This document shows, piece by piece, positions 1 to 14,531 of a stretch of 64,000 nt of DNA; within the stretch, counting starts at the first letter, position 1, and each line of letters opens with the position of its first letter. The stretch spans positions 155,952,448 to 156,016,447 of the forward strand of contig CM063510.1 of assembly GCA_032207245.1 (NCBI GenBank), in the 5' to 3' direction. Source of the stretch: Pardosa pseudoannulata. Its lineage: Eukaryota; Arthropoda; Arachnida; Araneae; Lycosidae. Below the pieces are notes generated by a model, which was not told the origin of the DNA, made no database searches, and saw only the letters and a program-made list of their open reading frames with translations. The translations under genes and the position numbers were made by a program.

Positions 1-186
1 GAGACAAATCTCCGCCTAATTAAAACGTTTTCTGAAAAGGCAAAAAATAAAAAGAGGGAAAACTGAAAGTAAGACGAGAGCTTTATCGTCATTTCGTTCG
101 GAAACCTATTAAGTGACCCCGCTACGAATGACGCAATGGAGCGGTTTTGCTGTTTATTATTATTACGGTTATCGTGATTTTTAACT
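1..186. other. A+T-rich non-coding DNA
   Basis: No open frame, RNA gene or repeat boundary is visible. The block is slightly less A+T-rich than the TA repeat that follows. Confidence 0.5.
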
Positions 187-194
187 TATATATA

Positions 195-246
<52 letters not shown>
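187..246. repeat. (TA)n microsatellite
   Basis: About 60 bases of alternating T and A with one TT phase slip near the start. Low-complexity repeat with no coding value. Confidence 0.95.
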
Positions 247-250
<4 letters not shown>

Positions 251-428
251 CAAAGATATAGGAGGTTATTGGGAGTGAGATGCACTTATTTCATTCCGAT
301 CAGAATTCGTTCTGTTTACATTTTAATTTATCGAAAAAACAGTCAACATTTAACTGTTTATTTTTTTAAAATGTTTTTTGGAAATTTACCTTTTCAGTAT
401 TAATATTAGAATAATGTGCTTAATAGGA

Positions 429-458
429 ATATATATAAATAAATAAATAAATAAACAA

Positions 459-544
<86 letters not shown>
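429..544. repeat. Compound (AAAT)n-(TA)n microsatellite
   Basis: A short run of AAAT units near 435-458 passes through CATA units into a long pure TA run. The open frame read across it on the minus strand is poly Tyr-Ile and is not a gene. Confidence 0.95.
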
Positions 545-546
<2 letters not shown>

Positions 547-596
547 CGAGATTCATCAAAAAGCACAGCACATTTTATTTCTGGTTACGATACATC

Positions 597-1468
597 CAGG
601 GCCCGACTAAGATACTTTTGTGCCCAGGGCACAATCCAATTTTTGTGCCCTCTACCCCCATGCAAATTTATAGCTACAAGTTATTATCATCATTACAGTC
701 ATATAAAAATTATAACATTGAATTAGCAAACAGATTTAAGAAATAAGCATTAAAGTAATATTCGAAATCAAAAACACCAAATTTTCATTTTACGTAATCA
801 TTATTATCTCTGTTTAGCCATGCAAAAAAATTAAGGACTTTTAAGGACCTAGAGTGATTCACTTTTTATTTTCTACCTTCTCACACTCACAAGCTCTGTG
901 GTGCAGAAAATAAATGTTAATAATAAAATTAAGAATAATTTAAATTGATGAGATGATTTAATGGTTAATAGTGGTACGTTGCTAATAATATGTCTCATAA
1001 ATATGCAATAACCCATAGGACAAAAAGAGCACCAGGTTCGTTGAGGGAATTAATTATCAAGTAAATAACGGTAAAATTAAAGTAAATATTAAACAATATA
1101 GTTCATAGCAAACACAATTACCTCGTACAATAATTTATTAAAACTTAACTAAAGGGGAATTATGCATGTGGATTAAAAATTATACTGAAGAAGTTTAAAT
1201 GAGCACAAGATATCACGAGGGAAATGAAATTACATGAATGACATTGACATAAAATTCAACTGTTATGCACAAAATAATGTCAAAGATATTGATTGAAATT
1301 TATCAGGAATAAAAACTTAGCAGGTAAAATTTAAGCATAGAAATTGATATCAACTACTGCAAATTATAATAACCACATTATAAAATGATAAAGAAGGGTA
1401 AAAACACTCGACTAAATTTTCGTGCTCAGGGCACATGCCCCAAGTGTCCGTGCGATAATCAGGCGCAG
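597..1468. mobile_element. hAT-type non-autonomous DNA transposon with perfect 8-bp target duplication
   Basis: The 872-bp segment is flanked on both sides by the same octamer, GATACATC (589-596 and 1469-1476). Its ends are imperfect inverted repeats. The left starts CAGGGCCCGACT and runs on to GTGCCCAGGGCAC. The right, read on the minus strand, starts CTGCGCCTGATT and runs on to GTGCCCTGAGCAC. An 8-bp duplication with CAGG/GC-type ends is the known signature of the hAT superfamily. The interior is A+T-rich with no transposase frame, so it would depend on a transposase supplied elsewhere. It lies between TA microsatellites. The end mismatches suggest some age, although the target duplication is intact. 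Confidence 0.85.
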
Positions 1469-1476
1469 GATACATC

Positions 1477-1790
1477 AGAACAATACAACAGTCCAAAACT
1501 TCGAGAACATCGTGCACGCACACTTTTTAAGTAGGGATTTCTCATGTAAAAAAACTACAAATAATCCCTAAGCACATTTGATTACGTGATAAAAAATACC
1601 CATACTTAAAGAGAATGCGTTGGTCAAAGAAGTGCAGACAGAGGCTAGATTAAGTCTATATCGTGTCTGGAAGGAAAAATTAGAATTACCGCACAAACTC
1701 CAACGTAATTTATAAACAGAAGTTAATAAATTAATATAAAATATGTAAATAAGGAACTTCAATATTACATATATATGTATATATAATACA

Positions 1791-1794
<4 letters not shown>
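1477..1794. other. Non-coding DNA between transposon and microsatellite
   Basis: No repeat end, RNA gene or convincing frame seen. The 75-codon minus-strand frame here is A+T-driven and resembles nothing I know. Confidence 0.4.

Positions 1795-1859
<65 letters not shown>
1795..1859. repeat. (TA)n microsatellite
   Basis: An uninterrupted alternation of T and A of about 65 bases. Confidence 0.95.
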
Positions 1860-1862
<3 letters not shown>

Positions 1863-2457
1863 TGGCAACCCGCATTAGAAATTTTCTAGCCTAAGATGTT
1901 CTATTTCTGTGATCTCAATGTAATTCATCTACCTATCGGTATATCTAAAACACACAGAAACATACGCACAAATATATGTAATATATCAAAATTATTACTC
2001 TTAAAATATGATGAAAACTAAGGAACTAGCCTATTGAAGATGCAGTCGGGCCATTCCATAAAAAGAAGCAGCAAGTCCGACTTAGAACTTGACTTTTATT
2101 TAAGATCTAGGAAAACGACATGCTTCTGCGTCAGGAGCACAGAACGGAATGATATATGAATATGCAAAGTTGGCCCTACAGCAAGAGGTGAGAAGCATTC
2201 TTTTCCCAAGAAACCGGCAGCTTAGTCAGCGTTTTTACAGCCCGAAAGGAGATTAGATCATTGAAAAAAGTGAACCATTCGTCTGGGACAGCTGGAAAAT
2301 GTGGAGAGTGGACAGAAAATTGGGATTTATTTCAGAGTTACCTTTGGGAGACGGGAAAATTGTAAGTCATCGAACGCTCCTTTAAATAAGATATTAAGCG
2401 GCTGGGAAAATCAATATAATAGAATGAGAATTTTAGAGAAATATTTCTGGTGCAATA

Positions 2458-2458
<1 letters not shown>
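1860..2458. other. Less A+T-rich unique segment with a donor-like GTAAGT
   Basis: Between about 2040 and 2400 the sequence is visibly less A+T-rich than its surroundings. A GTAAGT splice-donor hexamer lies at 2362-2367 (context AAAATT|GTAAGT). A 91-codon plus-strand frame starts at 2301 but its second half is TA-repeat translation. I recognise no protein. It could be an untranslated exon or an old repeat. Confidence 0.25.

Positions 2459-2537
<79 letters not shown>
2459..2537. repeat. (TA)n microsatellite
   Basis: About 79 bases of pure TA. Confidence 0.95.
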
Positions 2538-2539
<2 letters not shown>

Positions 2540-3019
2540 CACGAACGAGTGGTTAAGGCATGGAAGACACATTTGATTTCATATATAAAAATTTTTTCAT
2601 TGTAATCCTTCTGCCCATGGCTATGCCATTTAGAAATTCTTTGTTCTCATAATTTGCTACGGCAAGCGTGGAGGATGTTATCAGCCCAAGTTCCCGCTCA
2701 GAACTGTCTCTTTTGGCGTTGCTATCTAAGCAAAATTCCTATGTCTACTATTAAGGTGAACTGATGTAACGAGATTATTTCTGGTCATGTTAATCTATAT
2801 CTGTACCCAATGTGTTTTTTTAATGTTAAAGCCATTTGAACTATTAAGGTTAACGTTTCAATTGCTTTGAAGGTATACAATTTAAATAAAGTTAAAAAGT
2901 TAAATTTATTTTTATTGTAAAAAAAAACCCCATTATATACAATAACAGAACACATTTAGATGGTAAGAAATGATTTACTACTAAAATTTAGATTAAACTA
3001 TTTTTTTAATGTATCTTAC

Positions 3020-5480
<2,461 letters not shown>

Positions 5481-5489
5481 TATCTTTCA

Positions 5490-7322
5490 ATATTATACAG
5501 AATGGGAATTTTAACTAAATATAGTTATATTTAGGATATAACTTTTATGTTTAGAATTATATTTTTTCAGTCAAAAAGGGATACTAAACAAACCAAACTT
5601 TAAGTATCTTTTTTTTTTCTTTTTTTTCTTTTTTTTTTAAAACTTTTTAAAACTATACTGAATTGGGATTTTAATTAAATATAATCATATTTAAGATATT
5701 TATAACTTTTATGTTTATAATTATATTTGTTCAGTCAAAAAGGTTTACTAAAAGCACCAAACATTTTTAGCAACATTTCTTTTTAACTTTACCAAATTAT
5801 ACGGAATGGGGATTTTAACTAAATATAGTCATGTTTAAAATATTTATAACTTTTATGTTTATAATTATATTTGTTCAGTCAAAAAGGTTTACTAAACGTA
5901 CCAAACATTTTTAGTAACATTTCTTTTTAATTTTACAAAATTATACGGAATAAGGATTTTAACTAAATATAGTTATATTGAAAATATATAACTTTCATGT
6001 TTGTAATTATATTTTTTCAGCCAAAAAGGTTTACTAAACGTACCAAAGTTTTTAGTAACATTTCTTTTTAAACTTTACAAAATTATACGGAATGGAGATT
6101 TTAACTAGAGTCATATTTAAAATATTCAAAACTTTTATGCTTATAATTATATTTGTTCATACAAAAAGGGTTTACTAAACGTACCAAACGTTTTAGTAAC
6201 TTTTTTTAAACTTTACAAAATTATACTTAGTGGGGATTTTAACTATATATAGTCATATTGAAAATATATATAACTTTCATTTTTGTAATTATATTTTTTC
6301 AGTCAAAAAGGTTTACTAAACGTACCAAAGTTTTTAGAAACATTTCTTTATAAACTTTACAAAATTATACTTAGTGAGGATTTTAACTAAATATAGTCAT
6401 ATTGAAAATATATATAACTTTCATTTTTGTAATTATATTTTTTCAGTCAAAAAGGTTTACTAAACGTACCAAAGTTTTTAGTAACATTTCTTTTTAAACT
6501 TTACAAAATTATACACAATGGAGATTTTAACTAAATAGAGTCATATTTAAAATATTCATAACTTTTATGCTTATAATTATATTGTTCATACAAAAAGGGT
6601 TTACTAAACGTATCAAACATTTTTAGTAACATTTTTTTAACTTTACAAAATTATACGGAATGGGGATTTTAACTAAATATAGTCATGTTTAAAATATTTA
6701 TAACTTTTATGTTTTTAATTATATTTGTTCAGTCAAAAAGGTTTACTAAACGTATCAAATATTTTAGTAACATTTTTTTAACTTTACCAAATTATACGGA
6801 ATGGGTATTTTAACTAAATATAGTCTTATTTAAAATGTTTATAACTTTTATTCTTATAATTATATTTGTTCAGTCAAAAAGGCTTAATAAACGTACCAAA
6901 CATTTTTAGTAACATTTCTTTTTAACTTTACAAAATTATACGGAATGGGGATTTTAACTAAATATAGTCATGTTTAAAATATTTATACCTTTTATGTTTA
7001 TAATTATATTTGTTCAGTCAAAAAGGGTTACTAAACGAACCAAATGTTAAGAAACCTTTTTAAATTTTTTAAAATTATACAGAATTGGGATTTTAACCAA
7101 ATATAGTCATATTTAAAGTATTCATAACTTTTATGTTTATAATTATATTTGTTCATGCAAAAAGGTTTACTAAACGTACCAAATGTTTTAGTAACATTTT
7201 TTTAAAACTTTACAACATTATACGGAATGGGAATTTTAACTATAGTCATATTTAAAATATTAATAACTTTTATATTTATAATTAAATTTGTTCTGTCAAA
7301 AAGGTTTACTAAACGTGCCAAA
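5490..7322. repeat. Tandem satellite, ~13 units of ~142 bp
   Basis: Each unit carries the block GTCAAAAAGGTTTACTAAAC followed by GTACCAAA, TTTTTAGTAACATTTC, an ACAAAATTATAC step and GGATTTTAACTAAATATAGTC. The CAAAAAGG core recurs near 5571, 5735, 5879, 6021, 6160, 6302, 6446, 6591, 6733, 6872, 7018, 7155 and 7298, so the spacing is ~137-145 bp after the first, longer interval. Units near 6021 and 6160 closely resemble those near 6446 and 6591, which points to block duplication of several units. No frame is conserved, so it is not a protein repeat. Confidence 0.92.
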
Positions 7323-7690
7323 CAGGTAGCTATGATTTTGTCATCACCAGAAAATAGTGAAAAGCGTCGGAAAATTTCACTTCAAAAACAAATAAAGTTG
7401 ATAAATAATCTTACAACAGAGAGAAGAAAACCACAACACTTCTATCAGCGAATAAGAAATATGAAAACTTTTGAAATTATCACATTCTACAGATTTCGAA
7501 GTAATAGAACTTGAGCAGATTTCCTGTTGTGTTGGTTGTGGAGAAATACTACAAAAAGGTTGACTTGATACAAATCATAAAGTGGTTGCATAAAACGTGT
7601 ACAAATTATCAAGACAAAAATAGGGTGAAATTTTATAAAAAGTGGAGGATTAAAATTATTCTTCCAATGTTTATTTATATTTTATTCACT
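7323..7690 (+). pseudogene. Decayed transposase C-terminal relic (pogo/Tigger-like, tentative)
   Basis: Right after the last satellite unit the plus strand reads VAMILSSPENSEKRRKI and then a Lys/Arg-rich stretch. After a frame change it reads CCVGCGE, then YYKKVDLIQIIKWLHKTCTN. Known pogo/Tigger and related DDE transposases often end with a 'T-S/T-S-P-x-(K/N)' segment followed by a PHD-like Cys-x2-Cys...W...H...C finger. The order of motifs here fits that pattern. At least one frameshift is needed, so it is not functional. It could also be another domesticated or decayed gene. Confidence 0.35.
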
Positions 7691-7702
7691 CATTTTCCGT
7701 GA

Positions 7703-8005
7703 TATAATTGCAAATTTACAAATCTCATTGTGCGTTTCATGATTAACTATAGGAAAAGTAAAGTAAAAAGATCAAAAGCGTTTTTAAACTTCACTTTTTC
7801 TTTCTTGTATTAGATGATTATCTCTCCTTGGTCATCTTCCACCTTAATTTCAAACTATGCTTACCATTTTTTGCTATGAATATTTAATTATTTTTTCATA
7901 ACATATGAGTATGTATAAAAATTTTTAAATTGCATCAAAATTTTTTGTATTTGCATTCTAAGAAATTTCATTTCAATCTGTAAAAACTATGACCATCCAT
8001 TCTAG

Positions 8006-8008
<3 letters not shown>
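7703..8008. other. A+T-rich spacer
   Basis: Nothing recognisable. Confidence 0.4.

Positions 8009-8074
<66 letters not shown>
8009..8074. repeat. (TA)n microsatellite
   Basis: Pure TA, about 66 bases. Confidence 0.95.
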
Positions 8075-8079
<5 letters not shown>

Positions 8080-8339
8080 ACGCATCAAAATATAAAAATT
8101 TATGCATCGTATACTTAATTTTCTTTTATTGAGGTAACTATGTATGTGTTATCAGAAATTACAAATTTCCTCCACAAGTAAGAACATCTTTTTGTTCATT
8201 AGTAGAATCTGATAATTCGAAATCCTGACAGTGATAAACTTTAGTTTGATAGCAATCCTAGATCGTTAAATCATTCTTCGTCGATTGGAGTTACTTATAT
8301 GTTTTTATCATTTCAGTTTTAGAAAAACTTTATGCACAA

Positions 8340-8341
<2 letters not shown>

Positions 8342-8426
<85 letters not shown>
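8342..8426. repeat. (TA)n with TATATG interruptions
   Basis: TA run broken three times by TG steps. The overlapping minus-strand frames are repeat translations. Confidence 0.95.
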
Positions 8427-8428
<2 letters not shown>

Positions 8429-9369
8429 GGTACAGGGGAACCTAGAGTATAACAATACCATGTATAATGATTTTTTTCTTTGGTTTCGTAGAATTTCTTG
8501 TACAACTTGTATAATCATTATTTACTTAGTGCAGGTCATGAAGTGGTTAACAGTTGAGTTACAGATATCAATATTTTAAGTTATATTAATAAAGTTAAAT
8601 TAGATATCTCTATGAAATCCAAGATATTAAATTAAAGAACATTTTATACTTGGTTTAAAGGACCCACATAAAACGGCGTATAAATAAAAAAGACATCTAA
8701 TTAAAAAATTTTATAGACAACTTTGATTATAGCGAATATATGTAGAAGTAATAAGTTAAAATTTTCCTAAGATATTAGTACGACTAATTGATCTTTAAAA
8801 TTGAGCATAAAAAAGTAAAAAAAGGTCGTGACTTTATTGCATTTTGGGAGTACTAATTATGCTATCTATGTTATATAAGCAGGGATTTGTATTTAAGAAA
8901 ATAAAATGATCGTCATCTGACACTTGTCTATGAGCCTAATTACAGCAGTACGAGGAGAAATTAGTGCACTGAATTTTTTTTCTGGTATTTTCACATCAAA
9001 ATGAAGTTTGTAGTTTTTCAACGGAAAATTTGCATTTGTAAAGCTGTAAACAACGTATAATCAAAGCTTAGCAGCGTATAAACGAAATATTTTTTCATTA
9101 CGAATTCTTCGGAATTGTACTAAAATACTGTATGAATCTAAACGACTTAGAAATGAGAAACGTATAAACGGTGTTTTACTATATATCTGTACACTCTGTT
9201 GCCTGTCTTTGCGGGGGCATGCACCCATGCACCCCTTCCTTCAGGTCTTGTTTCTCCGCAGCCAGCTGTTTTTCGAATAATTTCAACTGTTTACAATTTT
9301 TTTATACGCTTCGGCAAAGGTTAATGAACTTTAGCTTTAAGATTTTTTTTTAAATTTCAAATGTTTGCC
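8427..9369. other. Gene-free A+T-rich DNA
   Basis: No RNA gene, end structure or recognisable frame. The small Cys-rich frame near 9171-9353 has no family resemblance. Confidence 0.4.
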
Positions 9370-10025
9370 AATGATTTTATAGGCAGTGCCAGAAGACATT
9401 CTTAGTTCCATTGCAATGGATTTTTATATGAATAATTTTGTGTATACTTTCAGAAGAATTTCGATACAATGGGTTTAAGTACAGAAATTTTGTCCATTAG
9501 ATTTAGACACTTCACTTTCTTGGTAATTTCCCGCATTCAAACTGTCTTGAATGTGGATTTGTGGCTGTTTATCTATTTTTACTTTCAGTTCGATGCTTGG
9601 TTCTAGTCCAAAGCTAATATATTAAAAATACTTTTATTTTTAATGCAATAACGTGATGTATATGAAAATATTTTCTATTTGTAAATGTATTTATTTTCTT
9701 CCTAATTATTTTATATACAATGTCGGAAGACATTCCTAGTTTCGATGCAATGGATTTTTATATGAATAATTTTGTGTACAGTATCAGAAGACATTTCTAG
9801 TTTCGATACAATAGGTCTAAGTAAAGGAATTTTGTCGATTAGTATTAGACACTTCACTTTCTTGGTGATTTCCCGAGTTCGAACAGTCTTGAAAGCGAAT
9901 TTGTGGCTGTTTACCTATTTTTATTTTCAGCTAGATGCTTTTCCCGTCCAAAGTTAATATATTAAAAATACCTTATATTTGAAATGAGATAACGTAATAT
10001 GTTTATGAAAATATTTTCTATTTGG
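9370..10025 (-). pseudogene. Duplicated helix-turn-helix transposase relic
   Basis: Two ~340-bp direct copies lie side by side (about 9370-9705 and 9710-10025). Both contain AATTTGTGGCTGTTTA-type, GACACTTCACTTTCTTGGT and AATATATTAAAAATAC blocks. Read on the minus strand the second copy gives FKTVRTREITKKVKCL, then IPLLRPIVSKLEMSSDTVHKII. This resembles the 'TVRTPENIERV...IAxxLGxSxxTVHRII' helix-turn-helix of mariner-type and related transposases. A further HTH piece (IAMELRMSSGTAYKIIGK) lies at 9375-9430. Stops and frame changes interrupt both copies. The transposase assignment comes from motif resemblance only. Confidence 0.45.
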
Positions 10026-10651
10026 AGACGCATTTATGCTCTTCGAGCCAACTATTAAGTTTAAAAGTCTCTTTTTTTAAGATTAATAAATCTTTTTAGT
10101 CTACTTTCTAAGAGAAACAAAGAGATGTTTATACTGAATATATCAATTATTATTTCAAAATGCCACAGAAAAATATAAATACAAAATCGCTTCCGGAATG
10201 ACCTCCCGTATTTGAGATTGTATAGTTTTATTTAGCACCGATTCTGCTATTTAATTATACCTTAGTAAATTACGAACTTCGATTTCAAACACAGTTATTT
10301 GCATGGTTCACATTTATTTTCAAAACGGGATTTGGTTTATTTATCAAAAGGATATTTTGAGTAAAGTAAAAAGTCACTTTTTATTGAGTAAAAGAGTACT
10401 TTCTGTACATCATACTAAGACTATTTGACAGTAAAGCGCTTATTATGGGTAAAAATGGATTATTCTAAATTTTTAAAATTTTCCCTTAAAATTAATTCAC
10501 AGTGTAAATAATCTAATTAAAACCCTCATTATGATCTGTCAAAGCACTTTTCTTTTACTAGGATGCACTCTGTATAGTGAAATAAAAAAGAGATAACAAA
10601 TTGAAACAAATTGTATCAAATATAGCAGGATATATAATTTTTGATTTTATT
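10026..10651. other. Gene-free A+T-rich DNA
   Basis: No recognisable element. Confidence 0.4.
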
Positions 10652-10655
10652 TTAA

Positions 10656-10921
10656 CACTAAACATATCAACACTTAATACATACCTATTTCTACCATAGC
10701 CGGTCAAATGACCGGACCTTATTTTTTCTGATTATAAATGTATGAAATATGAAAATTGGAAGGAAATAGACAAATAAACTTTATTATAATTAAACAAAAT
10801 TGTATATTGTCAATCTGTATGTATTGCAAACATAAAGAATAAGAGTTTTTAATTCATTTACCATCGCATTTTTTACATAAACATTATGGGTCATTTGACC
10901 CGTTATATGGTATGTTTAGTG
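10656..10921. mobile_element. piggyBac-type MITE, TTAA target, 266 bp
   Basis: The element is bounded by TTAA on both sides (10652-10655 and 10922-10925). It has perfect 11-bp terminal inverted repeats, CACTAAACATA and TATGTTTAGTG. Just inside each end sits a short palindrome: CCGGTCAAATGACCGG at 10700-10715 and GGGTCATTTGACCC at 10888-10901. A TTAA duplication is the hallmark of the piggyBac superfamily. There is no coding capacity. The two palindromes share the TCA-NN-TGA core, so they look like versions of one protein-binding or hairpin element. Confidence 0.85.
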
Positions 10922-10925
10922 TTAA

Positions 10926-11496
10926 AGACAAACTACATTTTGCTCAAAATATAACTACTACTATGTTTTATAAGCATGTTTACTGATTAATTTTACTACT
11001 TATGAAAAAGAAAATAATTTATTTTGTATATAGATAAAAAAAAGACGAAATATATGCAATTTAACTAATGCATAAAGGATCTAAAACTACAATTATATTG
11101 ATATTTTACACTGTGCGGTACTGTTTGTTACTATACTAATGTTTAACAGCAGAATTTCAACTTGATTCATCAGTCCCCCCCCCAAAAAAAAAAAAAAAAA
11201 AACTGTTTAGAAAAACTACAGGACACAAAGTAAATCGGAGAAAAGGGTAGTGCGTATCGGCACTTAAAATTAGAGGGCAGGGCGCTGCGCTCTATAAGAA
11301 ATGGCAAACGTACCACGATGAAGTTAAATGGACAGACGATGTAAATAGTGTTAGCAAATAAAAAAAAGTCAGCAAAAAAGTGTCCTAATTGTCACCAGAG
11401 ATCGAAAAAAAAAATCTGAAAAGTAAAGCTGAATGAATCTATAATGAAATAAATATTGAATCATTGAATGAATCTATAGGTAAGTTTCTAAACTAT
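10926..11496. other. Gene-free DNA with a C/A homopolymer tract
   Basis: Holds a run of Cs followed by ~19 As near 11175-11200. Nothing else is recognisable. Confidence 0.4.
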
Positions 11497-11498
11497 TA

Positions 11499-12129
11499 CA
11501 GTCGAACTTCGATAACTCGAAGTCCCAGGGGACACCCAAAAATATTCGACTTATCTGAAGTTCGAGTTATCGAAGTTATATACCATTCCTCTCAACTGGC
11601 ACTTAAGATGGGTAGACATGGTTTAAATGGTTTGATATGTGCCATAATACTATAGCTGCACACCTTTCAATTTTTTAATAGCCTATGTTTATTAAAACTA
11701 AAGAAATTTGGCCTCATTACATATTAGTTTACATATCATGTAAATCTCATTTGAAAACGGCAATTATTTGTAAGGTTGTTGGCATTCACAAAGTCACTTA
11801 ATTTTTTAACACAGTTAAATAGGGTGTTGTCTGTACCTTCGGTGGTCTCCAGGTATTGTTGTATGATGTGAATAGCGTCCTGTGCTTGCTCGTGACCTTC
11901 GAGAACCTTCGTTCCCGATGGTGAAGAATAGACTGACATTCGAAGTTTTGAACAGAATTGTGTTTTTAAAGAGGAAATCTATCACAAAAACTTCGACTTA
12001 GAAGATTTTCACTTCGATTATCGAGACAGTTTTTTAAAGAAAACTATAGAAATGATTCGGGACTTGATTAAAAGTTCGAGTTAGCTGATTATTCGACTTA
12101 TAGGAAGTCGAGTTATCGAAGTTCGATTG
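11499..12129 (-). mobile_element. Tigger/pogo-type (Tc1-mariner superfamily) element, internally deleted
   Basis: Flanked by TA at 11497-11498 and 12130-12131. The terminal inverted repeats start CAGTCGAACTTCGATAAC on the left and, on the minus strand, CAATCGAACTTCGATAAC on the right, with 21 of 22 bases matching. Extra GAAGTTCGAGTTATCGAAG-type subterminal copies lie inside both ends. TA duplication with CAGTCGAA-type ends is typical of pogo/Tigger elements. At 631 bp it is far shorter than an autonomous copy of about 2-3 kb. It keeps only part of the transposase reading frame, on the minus strand. Confidence 0.88.
11736..11939 (-). pseudogene. Tigger-like transposase C-terminal fragment
   Basis: A 67-codon open frame lies inside the Tigger element. 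It reads ...HEQAQDAIHIIQQYLETTEG and then LFNCVKKLSDFVNAN. Tigger and jerky-type transposases end with a helical segment of the form 'EALxALxxIxxYLE...LFxxLxxLExFVxxx', which this matches. The DDE catalytic core is absent, so it cannot act as a transposase. Its location inside pogo-type inverted repeats supports the reading independently. Confidence 0.6.
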
Positions 12130-12131
12130 TA

Positions 12132-12695
12132 TTAGCCATTTATCATAATATTAACAATTTAGTTTAGAAAGTAGATTAGCATCTTACTTTGATTTCTGTT
12201 TAAGCAGTAAAAGTCTACAAACTGTTAGTCCCTCAGTGTCTTAGATTTGGATTATTAAAGATAGTAGACTTTTTCAGAATATGATAAATTCTGTTAAACC
12301 CATATAAATGAGGTTATGCTATAAAAATCTGTTAGAAAGCATTTGCGTGGCGCGACACAAAATGAAAAATGATGTTTCAATCATGTAGGTGTATTTTTTT
12401 TATGAGTAAAATTTATTGAATATCAAATAGTGCAAATACTAGGTACTTATATAACTATTTCGTAGTTCAAATATCAGGCCAGAGATAAGGTAAATGTGTC
12501 GGACAAGCTAAAATTAAAAGTTAGAAATTTTCTAAATTAAGTAACGACATTTTTTTTAAAGAGATGAAAACTCTAACAAGCACTCTTTATTGTCTATAAA
12601 AATTCAAAGAAATAATAATAAAAAAGATTCAGAGTTTCAGCAGAATGAAAAAGGTTTGAGTTTCAAGTGTAGTAAATTTTAGTAACTGTTGAAAA
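12132..12695. other. Gene-free A+T-rich DNA
   Basis: Nothing recognisable. It may contain diverged first units of the following array. Confidence 0.35.
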
Positions 12696-12699
12696 ACTA

Positions 12700-14491
12700 A
12701 AAATCTTGATTTTAGTTTCCTTAAAACTCTTTTTTCAATAAAAATCTCCGCCACTATTCTGATAATTCTCATAATTATCCAAATGATATGATGAAAATTC
12801 CAGGAAATGATTCAAGCACTATGTAGTTTAAGAAAATTTGACGCAAATTAGTTACTTTCTAAAAAAATTTTTTTGTTAAATCTATAGCAGAGACACTGAT
12901 TAAAATTTTGTAAAACATGCATATTAAAACAAATCGTCTGCATAATTTTGAAACTTGTTTTAGGTTTTGTTTCATTTTAAAGTACATTTTTATTGATCAT
13001 AATAATCCAAACGATTTGCTGAAGATACGAGGAAATTACTCTAGTACTATAATTTATGAAATAAACTAAAATGTTGAAGCAGAACTTTTTTTCCTCTTTA
13101 GAAATGTTTTCAAGAGAAACGGATTTAATAATTAAGCAAAACATTTAATTGTCTGTATAATTTTTGAATTTTGAAACATTTCTTAGATTTAGTGTTATTT
13201 TCAATATCAACTTTATTGTTTATAATTATTCAAATAATTTAATGAAAATTCCAGGAAAAGGTTCAAAGACAATAATTGATGAATTGAACTAAAAAAGTTA
13301 AAGCAGATGACTTTTTATTTTTTAAATTTAGAACAGTTTTCAAGAGAAGCAGTTAAATAATTTGGTAAAACATGCATATTAAAGCAAGTAACTGTCCATA
13401 TAATTTTGGAATTTTGAAACATATCTTAAGTTTAATTTCACTTTGAATATCGATGTCATTTCTCATAATAACCCAAACAATTTAAGGAAATTTTCAGGAA
13501 ATTATTCAAGAATAAACACTGATGAATTAAACCAAAAAAGTTGGAGCAGATTACTTTTTTAAATTTAGAGCAGTTTTCAAAAAAAGTGTAGTAAAAAATT
13601 TGGTAAAACATGCATCTAATTTTCTCTGTAATTTTGAAATTTTTAAACATTTCTTAGGATTTGGTTCATTTTGAATATCAATAAATATTATTGATCATAA
13701 TAATCGAAACAATTTGAAGACTCCTGGAAATGGTTCAAGCTTTATAATTTATGAAATAAACCAAAAATGTTAGATAAGAGATTTTTTTCCATTTTTAAGA
13801 GTTGTTTTCAAGAGAAACGGATTAGATAATTTGGTAAAACATGCATATTAAAACAAGTAACTGCCCGCATAATTTTGGAATTTTGGAACATTTCTTAAGT
13901 TTAGTTTCACCACTTTGAATTTCGATGTTATTTCTCATAATAATCCAAATAATTAAATGAAAATTCAAGGAAATGATTCAAGGACAATACTTAATGAATT
14001 AAACCAAAAAAGTGGAAGCAGATTACTTAAAAAAAAAAAAAAAAATTTAGAGTAGTTTTCAAGAGAAGTAGATTTAATAATTTGTTAAAACATGCATACT
14101 ATAACATGTAATTGTGTGCATAATTTTGGAATTTTTGAAATTTTTTTAGAATTTGGTTTATTTTAAATATCAATGTTAATGCTCATAATAATCGAAACAG
14201 TTTGATGACTATACCAGGAAAGGATTCAGGTACTATAATTTATGAAATAAACGAAAAAAAAGGGGGGGGGGAGATTTGATATTTGTTTTTACTTAAAGCT
14301 GTTTCACAAGAAAAGGATTAAATATAATTCGGTAAAACATACATGCTAAAACTTGTAATTGTGTGTATGATTGTGGAATTTCGAAATATTTTTTAGGATT
14401 TGGTTCATTTTGAATATTAATGTTGTTGCTCATAATATACCAAATTATTTGATAAAATTCCAGGAAATTGTTCAAGCGCTATAATCATGAA

Positions 14492-14531
<40 letters not shown>

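Noticed and set aside
5490..7322. CRISPR-like array
   Set aside because: Units are ~142 bp and similar throughout, with no short identical repeats separated by unique spacers. It is a satellite in eukaryotic DNA.
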